Part shown: one piece after another, positions 25,602 through 34,579 of the stretch | Layout: each line of letters starts with the position of its first letter | Position numbering within the stretch: position 1 is the stretch's first letter | From: Saccharospirillum salsuginis | Lineage (GTDB): Bacteria > Pseudomonadota > Gammaproteobacteria > Pseudomonadales > Natronospirillaceae | Length of the DNA stretch: 64,000 nt | Direction of reading: 5' to 3' | Assembly (NCBI RefSeq): GCF_014651855.1 | Contig: NZ_BMXR01000017.1 | Coordinates: 1-64,000, forward strand | The notes under the pieces: model-generated | What the model was told of the DNA's origin: nothing | The model's database searches: none | The model's input: only the letters and a program-made list of their open reading frames with translations | Made by a program: the position numbers and the translations under genes

Positions 25602-26209
25602 AACCCATACGTGTGCTGGTGGCCGAAGATCAGGGCATGGTGCTCGGCGCGCTCTCGGCGCTGCTGGAACTCCAGGGCGGATTCGAGGTCGTCGCCCAGG
25701 TCATGGACGGTGAGGCCGCGCAGCAGGCACTGCGCGCGCATTCCATCGACCTGGTGCTGACCGACATCGAGATGCCCGGCCTGACCGGCCTGGAATTGGC
25801 CGCCTGGATTCGCCAGCAACCGGAACCCCGCCCCCGTATCGTGATTCTGACCACCTTTTCCCGCCAGGGTTACCTGAGCCGGGCCCGAGAACTGGGCGTC
25901 GACGGCTACCTGCTCAAGGAGGCGCCGTCGGACGAGTTGGCACGCAGTCTGAAGCGCGTGATGCGTGGGCAATCGGTGTTCGACCCGTCGCTGGAGGGGC
26001 TGGCCGACGCCGACACCGGCCCCCTGAACGACCGCGAACGCCGCATGCTGCGTCTGGCCGGGGACGGTCTGACCACGGCCGAAATCGCGGCCCGGGTCTT
26101 CCGTTCCGAGGGGACGGTACGCAACACCCTGTCTGATGTGATCAAGCGGCTCGGGGCCCGCAACCGAACCGAGGCTACGCGTCTGGCCCGTGAGCGGGGC
26201 TGGTTATAG
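25598..26209 (+). CDS. DesR-like response regulator (LuxR/FixJ HTH)
   Basis: The 203-residue regulator has an N-terminal receiver with the acidic pocket (VLVAEDQGM), the phosphoacceptor in VLTDIEMPGLTGLE (about residue 54), and the conserved lysine in GYLLKEAPSDELA. A C-terminal LuxR-type helix-turn-helix follows (NDRERRMLRLAGDGLTTAEI, EGTVRNTLSDVIKRLG). The start at 25598 overlaps the kinase stop, although the frame is open upstream. It is the cognate partner of the preceding kinase. Confidence 0.93.
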   Translation: MKPIRVLVAEDQGMVLGALSALLELQGGFEVVAQVMDGEAAQQALRAHSIDLVLTDIEMPGLTGLELAAWIRQQPEPRPRIVILTTFSRQGYLSRARELGVDGYLLKEAPSDELARSLKRVMRGQSVFDPSLEGLADADTGPLNDRERRMLRLAGDGLTTAEIAARVFRSEGTVRNTLSDVIKRLGARNRTEATRLARERGWL

Positions 26210-26412
26210 AGGCAGGCACACGCCTTCTGTAACATAGGTTTTCTTTTCTGCCCGGACTCGCACTGTTATTCTAGGCGTCTGAGCGATAAATCGGTCGCCG
26301 GATCGGCTATGCCGGCTCGATGCATCCGCCACCGGCCTGTGCCCCCTGTGCCCCAGGCTGTAAATTCTCTGGTTGCAATTAAGTAAGCAGCCGCCTCCAA
26401 CAGGAGTCCCCT

Positions 26413-26883
26413 ATGAACATTGCTGAACAACGCGTTGTATCCATCCACTACGAGGTCAAGGATGAAGACGGCGTTGTCGTAGATTCCTCTGAAGGCCGCG
26501 AACCGCTGGTCTATCTGCACGGTCACAAGAACATCATTCCGGGCCTGGAAAAAGCGCTGGACGGCCTGGACGTCGGTGAAGCATTCGATGTCACCGTCAC
26601 TCCCGAAGAAGCCTACGGCGACTACCAGGACGGCCTGGTGCAGTCCGTACCCAAAGATGCCTTCCAGGGCGTCGAAAAGGTGGAAGAAGGCATGGTCTTC
26701 ACCGCCCAGACTCAAGGCGGTCCGCTGCAAGTGACCGTAACCCAGGTCGAAGACGACACCGTCACCGTGGATGGCAACCATCCGCTGGCCGGCAAGTCTC
26801 TGAGCTTCAAGGGCGAAGTGGCCGAGGTACGCGAAGCCACCGCCGAAGAACTGGAACACGGCCACGTCCACGACGAAAGCTGA
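26413..26883 (+). CDS. slyD: FKBP-type peptidyl-prolyl isomerase, SlyD-like
   Basis: The 156-residue protein has the SlyD arrangement: an FKBP part (VVSIHYEVKDEDGVVVDSSE, GLEKALDGLDVGEAFDVTV), the inserted-flap chaperone domain, and the return strand VDGNHPLAGKSLSF. The C-terminal tail is short with only two histidines, so the long metal-binding tail of E. coli SlyD is missing. Role: proline isomerase and chaperone in the cytoplasm. CAGGAG precedes the ATG. It is monocistronic with a strong stem-loop after it. Confidence 0.93.
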   Translation: MNIAEQRVVSIHYEVKDEDGVVVDSSEGREPLVYLHGHKNIIPGLEKALDGLDVGEAFDVTVTPEEAYGDYQDGLVQSVPKDAFQGVEKVEEGMVFTAQTQGGPLQVTVTQVEDDTVTVDGNHPLAGKSLSFKGEVAEVREATAEELEHGHVHDES

Positions 26884-26894
26884 TTGTTCATTGA

Positions 26895-26938
26895 ACGGCC
26901 GGACACCACCGTCCGGCCGTGCCGACCCCCGGGTCGGC
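26895..26938 (+). terminator. Double stem-loop after slyD
   Basis: ACGGCCGGAC at 26895-26904 pairs with GTCCGGCCGT at 26911-26920. A second stem (GCCGACCC/GGGTCGGC, 26921-26938) follows at once. Neither is followed by a T run, so termination is probable rather than certain. Confidence 0.6.
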
Positions 26939-27122
26939 GCATGTCTTTATCCGACAGGGACCGTTTCTGGGTCCGACAGGCACCCGGCCAGTGACCCAGC
27001 GGTTACCATCGTCTCTCTGACCGACACCGGTCGGCCCATTCGATGCCGTACACATCAAGGAGGAATTCAATCGCCTGCCTGGCGCTTTTGGGCGGGTACA
27101 GCGTAAGAACAACGAGAACATT

Positions 27123-28238
27123 ATGACCGTCAAGTTCTGGCCGACAGCCGTTCCCGGCGACAGTGAGCTGCGCAGTCTGTCACTGAGGATGTCGCTCTGG
27201 GTGGGATTGATTGCCTACGGCATTTACATCCTGGCACTCGAATTCACCGCCGAGTCCGGTTTTTTGGTACCTTTTCTCCTGCTCTGCGCCGGCCTGCACG
27301 GGCTCGCCCTGATCTCGTATTATCTGGACAAACCGCTGTTCGCCGCGACCTGGATGGTGCTGGTGTTCCTGTTCTGCTTCACCATCATGAATCTGTTCGG
27401 CTTCACCCGCATGCAGTCGGCGGAATACTACTTCCTGCTGATTCCCGCCCTGATCTTCATGGTACTGCCACCGGAACGCCGCGAATGGCAAAACACCCTG
27501 CTGACGCTCACCCTGGCGCTGTTGACGCTGGTCTTCATCGTGCCGGAACCGGCCGAACCCTGGTTCGTGATGTCCGAGGACGCCTACCGCCGTTTCAAAT
27601 GGCTGGATCTGGTGGTCTGTTTCATCGGCATGGCCGTGGTGTGCCGTTATTTCATCTACCGGTTGATGCACCAACGCAATCAGCTCGAACGCCTCGCCCT
27701 GACCGACGCCCTGACCGGCCTGCCCAACCGGCACGGCCTGATGCGGCAGTTGGCGACCTGGTACAACCAGGGGCAGCCGTTCGCGGTGTACCTGCTGGAC
27801 GTCGACGAGATGCGCGCCATCAACCGTCGCCACGGCCATGAGATCGGCGATACGCTGATGCGCAAACTGGCCCAGCGTCTGCGCGCCGACATCGACGAAC
27901 TGGCGCTGATCGCCCGCGTCGGGGCCGACCAGTTCGTCATCGCCGTCGAGGCCATGACGGACGAGGATGTCACCCTCAGCCTGGCGCGACGCATCCAGTC
28001 CTCGGCGTCGCGCATGGCGTTCGATCTGGGTGGACGCGCCGAGCGCATCGAGGTCAGCATCGGAACCACGCTCAGCCTGGACCGCGAAGAACCCCAGGCT
28101 CTGCTGGCCCGGCTCGGCCAGGCCTTGCGGCAGGCGCGTGACAAGGCGGACCGTGTCCACCTGATGCCGGCTCAGGCCGACGTCGCCGAGGGTGTGTCCG
28201 CCGAGCCTTCCTCCGCACCCCTGGCCACTCGACCCTGA
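27123..28238 (+). CDS. Membrane GGDEF-domain protein with degenerate active site
   Basis: The 371-residue protein has about six membrane helices in residues 18-185 and then a GGDEF domain (LDVDEMRAINRRHGHEIGD, SIGTTLSLDRE). The signature loop reads GADQF at residues 267-271 instead of GG(D/E)EF, and no RxxD inhibitory site precedes it. It is therefore probably not an active diguanylate cyclase and may bind GTP or c-di-GMP, or act through protein contacts. An AAGGAGG at 27057-27063 has no standard start codon at the right distance; the ATG at 27123 has a weak site. The next gene starts 5 nt after its stop. Confidence 0.88.
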   Translation: MTVKFWPTAVPGDSELRSLSLRMSLWVGLIAYGIYILALEFTAESGFLVPFLLLCAGLHGLALISYYLDKPLFAATWMVLVFLFCFTIMNLFGFTRMQSAEYYFLLIPALIFMVLPPERREWQNTLLTLTLALLTLVFIVPEPAEPWFVMSEDAYRRFKWLDLVVCFIGMAVVCRYFIYRLMHQRNQLERLALTDALTGLPNRHGLMRQLATWYNQGQPFAVYLLDVDEMRAINRRHGHEIGDTLMRKLAQRLRADIDELALIARVGADQFVIAVEAMTDEDVTLSLARRIQSSASRMAFDLGGRAERIEVSIGTTLSLDREEPQALLARLGQALRQARDKADRVHLMPAQADVAEGVSAEPSSAPLATRP

Positions 28239-28243
28239 ACGCC

Positions 28244-28849
28244 ATGGCACTGTGGCGGCGTTTGTTCGGCGCGCTGGCGCTGGTCGCCATGGTCTGGCTG
28301 GTGGTGTTCTCGGACGGTAAAGGGCTGGTCATGGCCTGGCTGCAAGCGCGCGACTACCCATTGGTCTGGGTACTGGTCGTGACCTCGTCGCTATACGCCC
28401 TGGCGCTGGCCGTGCCGTTCCTGCCGGCCGTCGAGCTCGGCTGGATGATCATGGCCGCCTTCGGCAAACCCGCCATTTTATCCATCTGGCTCGCCACACC
28501 GATCGGCCTGCTGGTGGCCTTCGCCCTCGGCTACTGGATGCGTGAATGGCCCTGGGTCGGGCGACTGCGGGGGCGTTTTCAGGACCGGGTCGAGCAGGCC
28601 ACCGGAACCGGCTTAGGCGACCGGGCGCTGCGTTTCTCCGATCGGCACATCGCCAGTCATCCGTATTGGATGCTGGTGGTGCTGATCAACATGCCGGGCA
28701 ACTGGCTGATCGGCGGCGGAGGCGGTATCGGCATCCTCGCCGGCGCGTCCGGCATGTACCACCCGCTGCGCTATTTTCTGGTGTTGATTCCGGCAACCGG
28801 CGTAGTGGCCACCCTGATGCTGGCCGGCATCCACACCGGCCGCCCCTGA
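28244..28849 (+). CDS. VTT/DedA-like inner-membrane protein
   Basis: The 201-residue protein has four to five membrane helices. The stretch AVPFLPAVELGWMIMAAFG and a late Gly-rich loop (LIGGGGGIGILAG) resemble the TVP38/TMEM64/DedA (VTT) superfamily, whose members scramble or transport lipids. The match is by pattern only. It is translated from the same transcript as the degenerate GGDEF protein, with a 5-nt gap. Confidence 0.6.
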   Translation: MALWRRLFGALALVAMVWLVVFSDGKGLVMAWLQARDYPLVWVLVVTSSLYALALAVPFLPAVELGWMIMAAFGKPAILSIWLATPIGLLVAFALGYWMREWPWVGRLRGRFQDRVEQATGTGLGDRALRFSDRHIASHPYWMLVVLINMPGNWLIGGGGGIGILAGASGMYHPLRYFLVLIPATGVVATLMLAGIHTGRP

Positions 28850-29019
28850 AGCAAGTACCGCTATCCCGTAGGGCAGAAGAGGCTACGCCGACATCTGCCA
28901 AATGGGCGAAGCCCATCCGGGGAACCCATGGTTTCACCTGATCCAGAGAAAACGGCAGATATCGCTCCGCCCAAGATGTCGGACCACTTCAACCCTACCC
29001 GGTTTCGTCACCCATCAGG
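28850..29019. other. Intergenic inverted repeat between convergent genes
   Basis: CCGACATCT with TGGGCG (about 28889-28910) is matched in inverse orientation by CGCCCAAGATGTCGG near 28968-28982, with an extra 6 nt in the left arm. It lies between the VTT-like gene and the cardiolipin synthase 3' end and could act as a shared terminator. Confidence 0.35.
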
Positions 29020-30465
29020 TTACAACAACGGGCTCGCCAACTGCGCCAGATTCTCCAGCACCCGCTTATACACCGGCCGGCGCCGCCACTGCGTTAGTTC
29101 CAGTCGATGGCTGGATCGTCTGTACTCGTCGATGACATGGGACATCGCCCGATAAAAGCCGTGGTCGTCGATCACCAGGGTCGATTCGAAGTTCAGCCAG
29201 ATGCTGCGCATGTCCAGGTTCACCGAGCCGATCAGCACCAGATGGTCGTCGATGATGACGCATTTCGTATGCAGCAAACCGCCAGTGAAGCGCAGGATTT
29301 CCACGCCGACGCTCATCAGTTCGTCGTAGAAGGAGCGGCCGGCATACTGCGCCATGCGGCTGTCGATGCGGCGGGGCACCAGTAGGGTCACCTTCAGCCC
29401 GCGTTTGGCGACCGATTTGAGGGCCTGCATCACCGCTTCGTCCGGCACGAAATAGGGCGTGGTGATCACCACCTGCTCACGGGCGTTGTGGATAGCGGTC
29501 AGCAACACCTGCAGCATAATGTCTTCATCGAAGGCGGGTCCGGTGGGCAGGAACTGCATCAGACTTTTCCCGGTGGCCGAGTCTTTGGGCCAGGCCAGGC
29601 CGTCAACAAGTCGCTTGCCGGTTTCCATTTCCCAATCGAAGATCATCGAGCCCTGCATGATGGCGGCCACCGGGCCTTCCAGTCGCACCATCAGGTCGAT
29701 CCAGGGGCCGACCCCGCTGTCCTGGCGGAACCAGAGCGGGTCGGCGAGGTTCATCGAACCGGTGTAGGCAATGTGGTTGTCGATGCTGATCAGTTTGCGG
29801 TGCTGGCGCAGATCGACCCGCTGCAGCGACATCCGGAACAGGTTGGCGTGCAGGACATCCAGCACTTCAACACCGGCGGCTTGCAAACGCTGGCAGCGTC
29901 GGCTTTTCAGGAAGTCGTTGGAGCCGACACTGTCGAGCAACAGCCTGACTTCCACACCCCGGGCCCGAGCCGCTTCCAGGGCCTGAAGGACCTCCTCGAC
30001 CCGGCCTTTCTCCTCGACGATATAGAACTCGATGAATACTCTTTCGCGCGCCTCGGCCAAATCCCGCAGTAATTGATCGAACACCACGCTCGGGCTGTAG
30101 AGTAAACGCCAGTGATTGCCGTGCAATGCGGGCATGCCCAGGCTGCCCAGCGTTAATTCCATCACCGGACGCAGCGGCGAGTTGGTCTCTTCGGTCGACA
30201 GCAGCCGGCGTTCCGAGACTTCGTCCAGCCATTGCCGGTAGAACCCGTATTGTTTACGGGCCCGTTTGACCCTTAGACGGCCGAGGTAGCGTTCCCCGAA
30301 CATGCCGTAAAAAATGAACCCCACCAACGGCAGTGCGTAAATCAGCAACAGCCAGGACAAGGTCACACCGACGCTGCGCCGGCGCATCAGAATACGCAGG
30401 CTCAACGCCAGCAAGACCGGCGGGTAAATCCAAAGGAAGAGGGTGAGCAGCCAGTTCCAGTTCAT
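29020..30465 (-). CDS. cls: Cardiolipin synthase (ClsA-like, phospholipase D family)
   Basis: The 481-residue enzyme has two N-terminal membrane helices, then two HKD motifs: H222-x-K224 with D229 in HRKLISIDNH, and H399-x-K401 with D406 in HTKCVIIDDH, each followed by GSxN (GSMNL, GSVNL). It condenses two phosphatidylglycerols to cardiolipin and glycerol in the inner membrane. The length matches ClsA. It is a single gene, followed by convergent VTT-like DNA. Confidence 0.94.
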   Translation of the reverse strand: MNWNWLLTLFLWIYPPVLLALSLRILMRRRSVGVTLSWLLLIYALPLVGFIFYGMFGERYLGRLRVKRARKQYGFYRQWLDEVSERRLLSTEETNSPLRPVMELTLGSLGMPALHGNHWRLLYSPSVVFDQLLRDLAEARERVFIEFYIVEEKGRVEEVLQALEAARARGVEVRLLLDSVGSNDFLKSRRCQRLQAAGVEVLDVLHANLFRMSLQRVDLRQHRKLISIDNHIAYTGSMNLADPLWFRQDSGVGPWIDLMVRLEGPVAAIMQGSMIFDWEMETGKRLVDGLAWPKDSATGKSLMQFLPTGPAFDEDIMLQVLLTAIHNAREQVVITTPYFVPDEAVMQALKSVAKRGLKVTLLVPRRIDSRMAQYAGRSFYDELMSVGVEILRFTGGLLHTKCVIIDDHLVLIGSVNLDMRSIWLNFESTLVIDDHGFYRAMSHVIDEYRRSSHRLELTQWRRRPVYKRVLENLAQLASPLL

Positions 30466-30545
30466 CTAGGGAGTCGAACAGTCATAGACAGCGCCAAGAG
30501 TGACGACTTTTCACGTCGAGCACAAGCGTGGTGGTTCGGCGTCGG

Positions 30546-31805
30546 TTAGGCGGGGGAGGCGTCCAAAACCAGATGGCGGGTATATTCCTGCATGTAAACG
30601 CCATAGCTGCCGTCCAGCAGCATCGATTTGACCCGAAAACGCGCTTTGCCCTCGGCATCGCGCAGTTGCTTCAGGTTCACCACATGCTCGGCGACCGGAT
30701 TTTTGTTGCGATCGCGGATGATCGCCACCTTGGGCAGCAGACGGGCATCGTGATTCTGGCCGATCACCACGGCCACTTCACCGCTGCTCAACTCGACCAG
30801 GGTACCCATCGGGTAGACGCCCATCAGCTCGATGAACTGGTCGACCAGGGCCGCGTCGAACTGGCTGTTGCGACCGTGGTACAGCACCCGGATGGCCTCG
30901 TAGACAGTCCTTTGCTGGGCGTAGGGCCGGTAGCTGATCATGGCGTCGAAAGCGTCGAGAATATGGATCAGGCGGGCGGCCAAGGGCACCTGGGTCCCGA
31001 GCTTTCGAACCGGGTAGCCCCGACCGTCCGGTCGCTCATGGTGGTAATAGCACGCCATGACCACGTCCTGTTCGAAACCGGATTTTTCCAGCAAATAGCG
31101 GGTCCATTTGGGGTGCTCGCGGAACAGTTGCCACTCGGTCTCGGCCAGTGGGGTCGGCTTGCCCAGCAGGGCCTTGGGTATGCGTAGCTTGCCGAGGTCG
31201 AACAACAGTCCCGCCAGACCGGCCTGGCGAACCTCGTGACGCGGCCAGCCGCAGTGAATACCGAACACCATACACAGCAGGCTGACGTGCATGGCGTGTT
31301 CGTAAGTGTAGTCGTCGTGGCTTTTCACGCGTGACAGCCAGGTCATCGCCGGAATGTTGTCGATCAGGGCGTTGATGCACTCGTCCACCTGACCGGCCAG
31401 CCGTTCCGGGTTCAGCGGGTGGCCACGGCCGACTTCGCGCAGTGCCTGTTTAACACCTTTCAGCGTGCGGGTGTAAGTCGGCAGCACCTCGCGCAGACCG
31501 AGACGAGCCATGTCCCGGTCGACCGTGGGGGAGAGGGTGGGCGGCTCCGGTGTTTCGCGCCTTGACCGGCGACGTTCGCGCGGCGAGCGCAGTTGGATCA
31601 GGCTCTTGTTCGGATCGACGAAGACATGACTGCACAGGGCGCGGACGCTTTGCAGAGTCTCCCGGTTGTCGATCAGGAACCCTTGCATCAGGAAGGGTGT
31701 GCCCAGCCAGGGGCGGTCCAAACGGCACACGAACATCCCTACCTGAAGCAATGCCACCGGCATCTTCAGTGTGGTTTCGTTGACCTTTTGGGTGTACTGG
31801 GTCAC
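30546..31805 (-). CDS. DUF3391/HD-GYP protein with altered HD motif
   Basis: The 419-residue protein has an N-terminal DUF3391 (LLQVGMFVCRLDRPWLG) and a C-terminal HD-GYP domain with YEHAMHVSLL, HHERPDGRGYP and DAFDAMISYRPY. The catalytic HD dyad, usually LLHDIGK, reads LLFDLGK with Phe202 in place of the metal-binding histidine. The GYP part is intact. Loss of that ligand should weaken or abolish c-di-GMP hydrolysis, leaving a possible receptor role. The gene is monocistronic. Confidence 0.92.
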   Translation of the reverse strand: MTQYTQKVNETTLKMPVALLQVGMFVCRLDRPWLGTPFLMQGFLIDNRETLQSVRALCSHVFVDPNKSLIQLRSPRERRRSRRETPEPPTLSPTVDRDMARLGLREVLPTYTRTLKGVKQALREVGRGHPLNPERLAGQVDECINALIDNIPAMTWLSRVKSHDDYTYEHAMHVSLLCMVFGIHCGWPRHEVRQAGLAGLLFDLGKLRIPKALLGKPTPLAETEWQLFREHPKWTRYLLEKSGFEQDVVMACYYHHERPDGRGYPVRKLGTQVPLAARLIHILDAFDAMISYRPYAQQRTVYEAIRVLYHGRNSQFDAALVDQFIELMGVYPMGTLVELSSGEVAVVIGQNHDARLLPKVAIIRDRNKNPVAEHVVNLKQLRDAEGKARFRVKSMLLDGSYGVYMQEYTRHLVLDASPA

Positions 31806-31908
31806 ATGTGTCGCCCGGAAATCGCTCTAAGTGTGAGGGTGGTCACAAAACAAACAGAAACTCCATTGTTTGCTATATCCTATTTTCCGTCAAGGTGCGC
31901 TCACTGTT

Positions 31909-32703
31909 TTAATCGGCTCCATAACGGGCCACTTTAGCGCGGCGCTGCGCCCAATGGAGCAAACTCATCGGTAGGTGGCGCAGTGCTGTGACGATCAATC
32001 GGTAGTTCCAGCCCGGTATGCAGACGATGCGCCCCCGCGCCAGATCGTTCAGTGAACGGTCGACCACCTGGTCCGCCGTCCAGGCACGCACCAGGCCTTT
32101 CGACCGGTAAAAAGAGGCGGGATCGATGCCCAGTTTCTGGTGAAAGTCGGTCACCGTGAATCCCGGACATAAAGCCTGTACCTTCAGACCGTCCGGGTGA
32201 TAACTGAGTGCAAGCGTCTCGGAAAAGCTGCGCACGAACGCCTTGGTCGGGCCGTAGAGCGCACTTTGTGGCGTCGGCAGCCAGCTGGCGACCGAGGCCA
32301 CGTTGATCACAGTGCCTCGCTGTTCCAGCAGCTGGGGCAGTGCCGCGTGTGTCAGTTGCATTGTGGCCTGCACATGCACATCGAGCAGAGCCTGGTGACG
32401 CGGCCAGTCGATGTCGCCAAAGCGGCCGTCTTCGGCGTAGCCGGCGTTGTTGATCAGCACATCCAGGCGAGGCAGGGCGCGGATGCGGTCTTCCAGGGCC
32501 TGGCGGTCCTCCGCCCGGGCCAGATCGCCCGTCTGGAACGTCGCCGATATACCGAATTGCTCTTCAAGCTCGCGACACAGTGTGGCCAATTGCGGTTCGC
32601 GCCGGCCGGTCAGAATGACATCGTGACCCTCGGCCGCCAGGCGTCGGGCAAAGGCCGCGCCGATGCCGCTGGTGCCGCCGGTGATCAATGCCTGTTTGTT
32701 CAT
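31909..32703 (-). CDS. Short-chain dehydrogenase/reductase
   Basis: The 264-residue enzyme has the classical SDR cofactor motif TGGTSGIG (residues 8-15), the NNAG motif (VLINNAG), the catalytic Ser (INVASVASW) and Tyr-x-x-x-Lys (YGPTKAF). The arginine after the second strand (TGRRE) suggests NADP(H) use. The substrate is unknown. The start at 32703 is taken because GGITSG-type families begin here; the frame is open 54 nt further. It is divergent from the RsmB-like gene. Confidence 0.92.
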   Translation of the reverse strand: MNKQALITGGTSGIGAAFARRLAAEGHDVILTGRREPQLATLCRELEEQFGISATFQTGDLARAEDRQALEDRIRALPRLDVLINNAGYAEDGRFGDIDWPRHQALLDVHVQATMQLTHAALPQLLEQRGTVINVASVASWLPTPQSALYGPTKAFVRSFSETLALSYHPDGLKVQALCPGFTVTDFHQKLGIDPASFYRSKGLVRAWTADQVVDRSLNDLARGRIVCIPGWNYRLIVTALRHLPMSLLHWAQRRAKVARYGAD

Positions 32704-32794
32704 CGTGGTCTCCGTAGGCTTCTCTTGAAAGCCCCTGTCATCGTGAATGCCCGTCATCTATACTCCGCGCCGCGTCCGAATCCGTGAGAATGGC

Positions 32795-34087
32795 ATGTCC
32801 GAGCGACCCAAACCCCAAGCCTGGCCCGGCTACCGCTGGCCCCATCTGATCAACCTGACCGACCGCCTGGTGCGGGAAGACCGCTGGCCACAAACCGACC
32901 GTTGGCTGGCGTTGCAGTTCCGCGAACACAAAGCCTTCGGGCGCAAGGATCGCCGCTTTTACAGCGATGCCATCTTCCGGCTTTGTCGTGAAGCCGCCGC
33001 CCTGGTGTGGCTGCAAGCCCGCTTCAAGGACGAGGTATTGGACTGGCAGCGTGACGCTGTCTGGGCTCGACTGCAAACCATTCCCCCGGCCGAACTCTGG
33101 TCGTGGCTCGTGCTGCTGGACGGTGCGGACGACCAGCTGCCCCGCGAACTCACCGACGCAGCCGAACGCCGCCGATGCCTCGATGCGCTGAGCGACGACG
33201 AACAAGCACAGCTCAACCCATTACGTCAGGGCTGGGTGCCCCCTTTGAAAGCCCGGCTGGAACGGCGAATTCAGACCAGCGACTGGAGTGCGGACACCTT
33301 ACATCACTGGCAACAGCTGCAACAGCGGCGCCCACCGCTGTGGCTGCGCCTGGTGCCCGGACATGAACGGGAGGCACTGGAATCACTGACCGGCAATGGA
33401 CTGACCCCCATCGAACAGGACGGTCTGGCCGTCGCCATCGATGGCGACAGCCGCCTCACCGATATCGATGCCTGGCGCAACGGCTGGCTCGATATTCAGG
33501 ACCGGGGCAGCCAGCGCATCGTCGAAGCCGTGAACGCCCGACCCGGAGAGCGTATCTGGGACCTGTGTGCCGGCGCCGGCGGCAAAGCCCTGGCCCTCGC
33601 CAGCCTGGTCGGCCCCGACGGCCACATTCTCGCCACGGACATCCGCGACCACGCTCTGGACAAAACCGTCCAGCGCGCCAAACGCCTGGGCCTACCTCAG
33701 CTCGAAACACGCACGCTCGACGCCACCGATCCGGAGCAGATCCACCCCCTCAACGGACTCGACTTCGACGCCATCTTGATCGACGCCCCATGCACCGCCA
33801 GCGGCACCTGGCGCCGCAGCCCCGACGCGCGCTGGCGGCTGGACGAAGACAGCCTGCGGGCCTTCACCGACCTGCAGGACCGCCTGCTTGCCCAGGCGAC
33901 CGGAGCCCTGGCTCCGGGAGGTCGTCTGGTGTATGCCACCTGCAGTTGGCTGGTGGAAGAGAATGAAGATCGGGTGTCCGCTTTTCTCGCTCAGCATTCC
34001 GACTTCAAACTGGTCAGCCAGAGAATTGTCGGGGCTCCCGAAGATGATGCGGATACCTTGTTCGTGGCCGTGATGAACAGGCGCTAG
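32795..34087 (+). CDS. RsmB/NOL1-family RNA cytosine-5 methyltransferase
   Basis: The 430-residue protein has an N-terminal NusB-like or PUA-like helical region and a C-terminal SAM domain with LCAGAGGKALALASL (motif I). The proline-cysteine of motif IV (DAPCTASGTWRRSPDARW) and the catalytic TCSW (YATCSWLVEENE) are both present, so it should be active. Family members methylate cytosine in rRNA or tRNA. It may be RsmB-like or a paralogue; the target is not decided here. The start at 32795 follows GAGAATGGC. Confidence 0.88.
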   Translation: MSERPKPQAWPGYRWPHLINLTDRLVREDRWPQTDRWLALQFREHKAFGRKDRRFYSDAIFRLCREAAALVWLQARFKDEVLDWQRDAVWARLQTIPPAELWSWLVLLDGADDQLPRELTDAAERRRCLDALSDDEQAQLNPLRQGWVPPLKARLERRIQTSDWSADTLHHWQQLQQRRPPLWLRLVPGHEREALESLTGNGLTPIEQDGLAVAIDGDSRLTDIDAWRNGWLDIQDRGSQRIVEAVNARPGERIWDLCAGAGGKALALASLVGPDGHILATDIRDHALDKTVQRAKRLGLPQLETRTLDATDPEQIHPLNGLDFDAILIDAPCTASGTWRRSPDARWRLDEDSLRAFTDLQDRLLAQATGALAPGGRLVYATCSWLVEENEDRVSAFLAQHSDFKLVSQRIVGAPEDDADTLFVAVMNRR

Positions 34088-34210
34088 CGCTCACCGCCTG
34101 TGACGCCCTATCAGCGTGTCTTTGCTACCATCGTTAAGGAACATCCCTGCGGGTGTTGTGTGGCTCCATATCCACACCCACGCTCGTTAACAATGGCTGG
34201 AGACACATCA

Positions 34211-34510
34211 ATGCACTACATCCTTTTCTACGAATACGCACCGGACTACCTGGAGCGGCGCGGTGAATTCCGCGACGCGCACCTGGCCCTGGCCAAGGCG
34301 TCCATCGATCGGGGCGAGTTTTTCCTGGGCGGTGCCTTTGCGGATCCCGCGGACGGAGCTGCCATTGTGTTCAAGGGCGCCTCACCCGAAGTGGCCGAGT
34401 CGTTTGCACGAGCCGACCCTTATGTCACTCACGGCCTTGTTACATCCTGGCACGTGCGCGAATGGACCACGGTCGCCGGTAAAGACGCCGACAATCCCAT
34501 CGTGTCCTGA
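34211..34510 (+). CDS. YciI-like family protein
   Basis: The 99-residue protein has the YciI pattern: a first strand (MHYILFYEYAPDYLERR), an early His (FRDAHLALAKASIDRG), and GGAFADPADGAAIVF. These are small ferredoxin-like dimers with a conserved His-Asp pair; the biochemical role is mostly unknown. The start at 34211 gives the family N-terminus and follows GGAGACACATCA. It is probably monocistronic. Confidence 0.85.
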   Translation: MHYILFYEYAPDYLERRGEFRDAHLALAKASIDRGEFFLGGAFADPADGAAIVFKGASPEVAESFARADPYVTHGLVTSWHVREWTTVAGKDADNPIVS

Positions 34511-34579
34511 TCTATAGTGACTTTATCGGGTGTGTTCCCAGCGGGTGCACGACACTAGCCAGAAACGTTCGGAGGTCGA

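Noticed and set aside
28928..29155. A 75-codon plus-strand frame overlapping the 3' end of cardiolipin synthase
   Set aside because: Most of it is antisense to the conserved cls gene and it lacks a domain and a ribosome-binding site.
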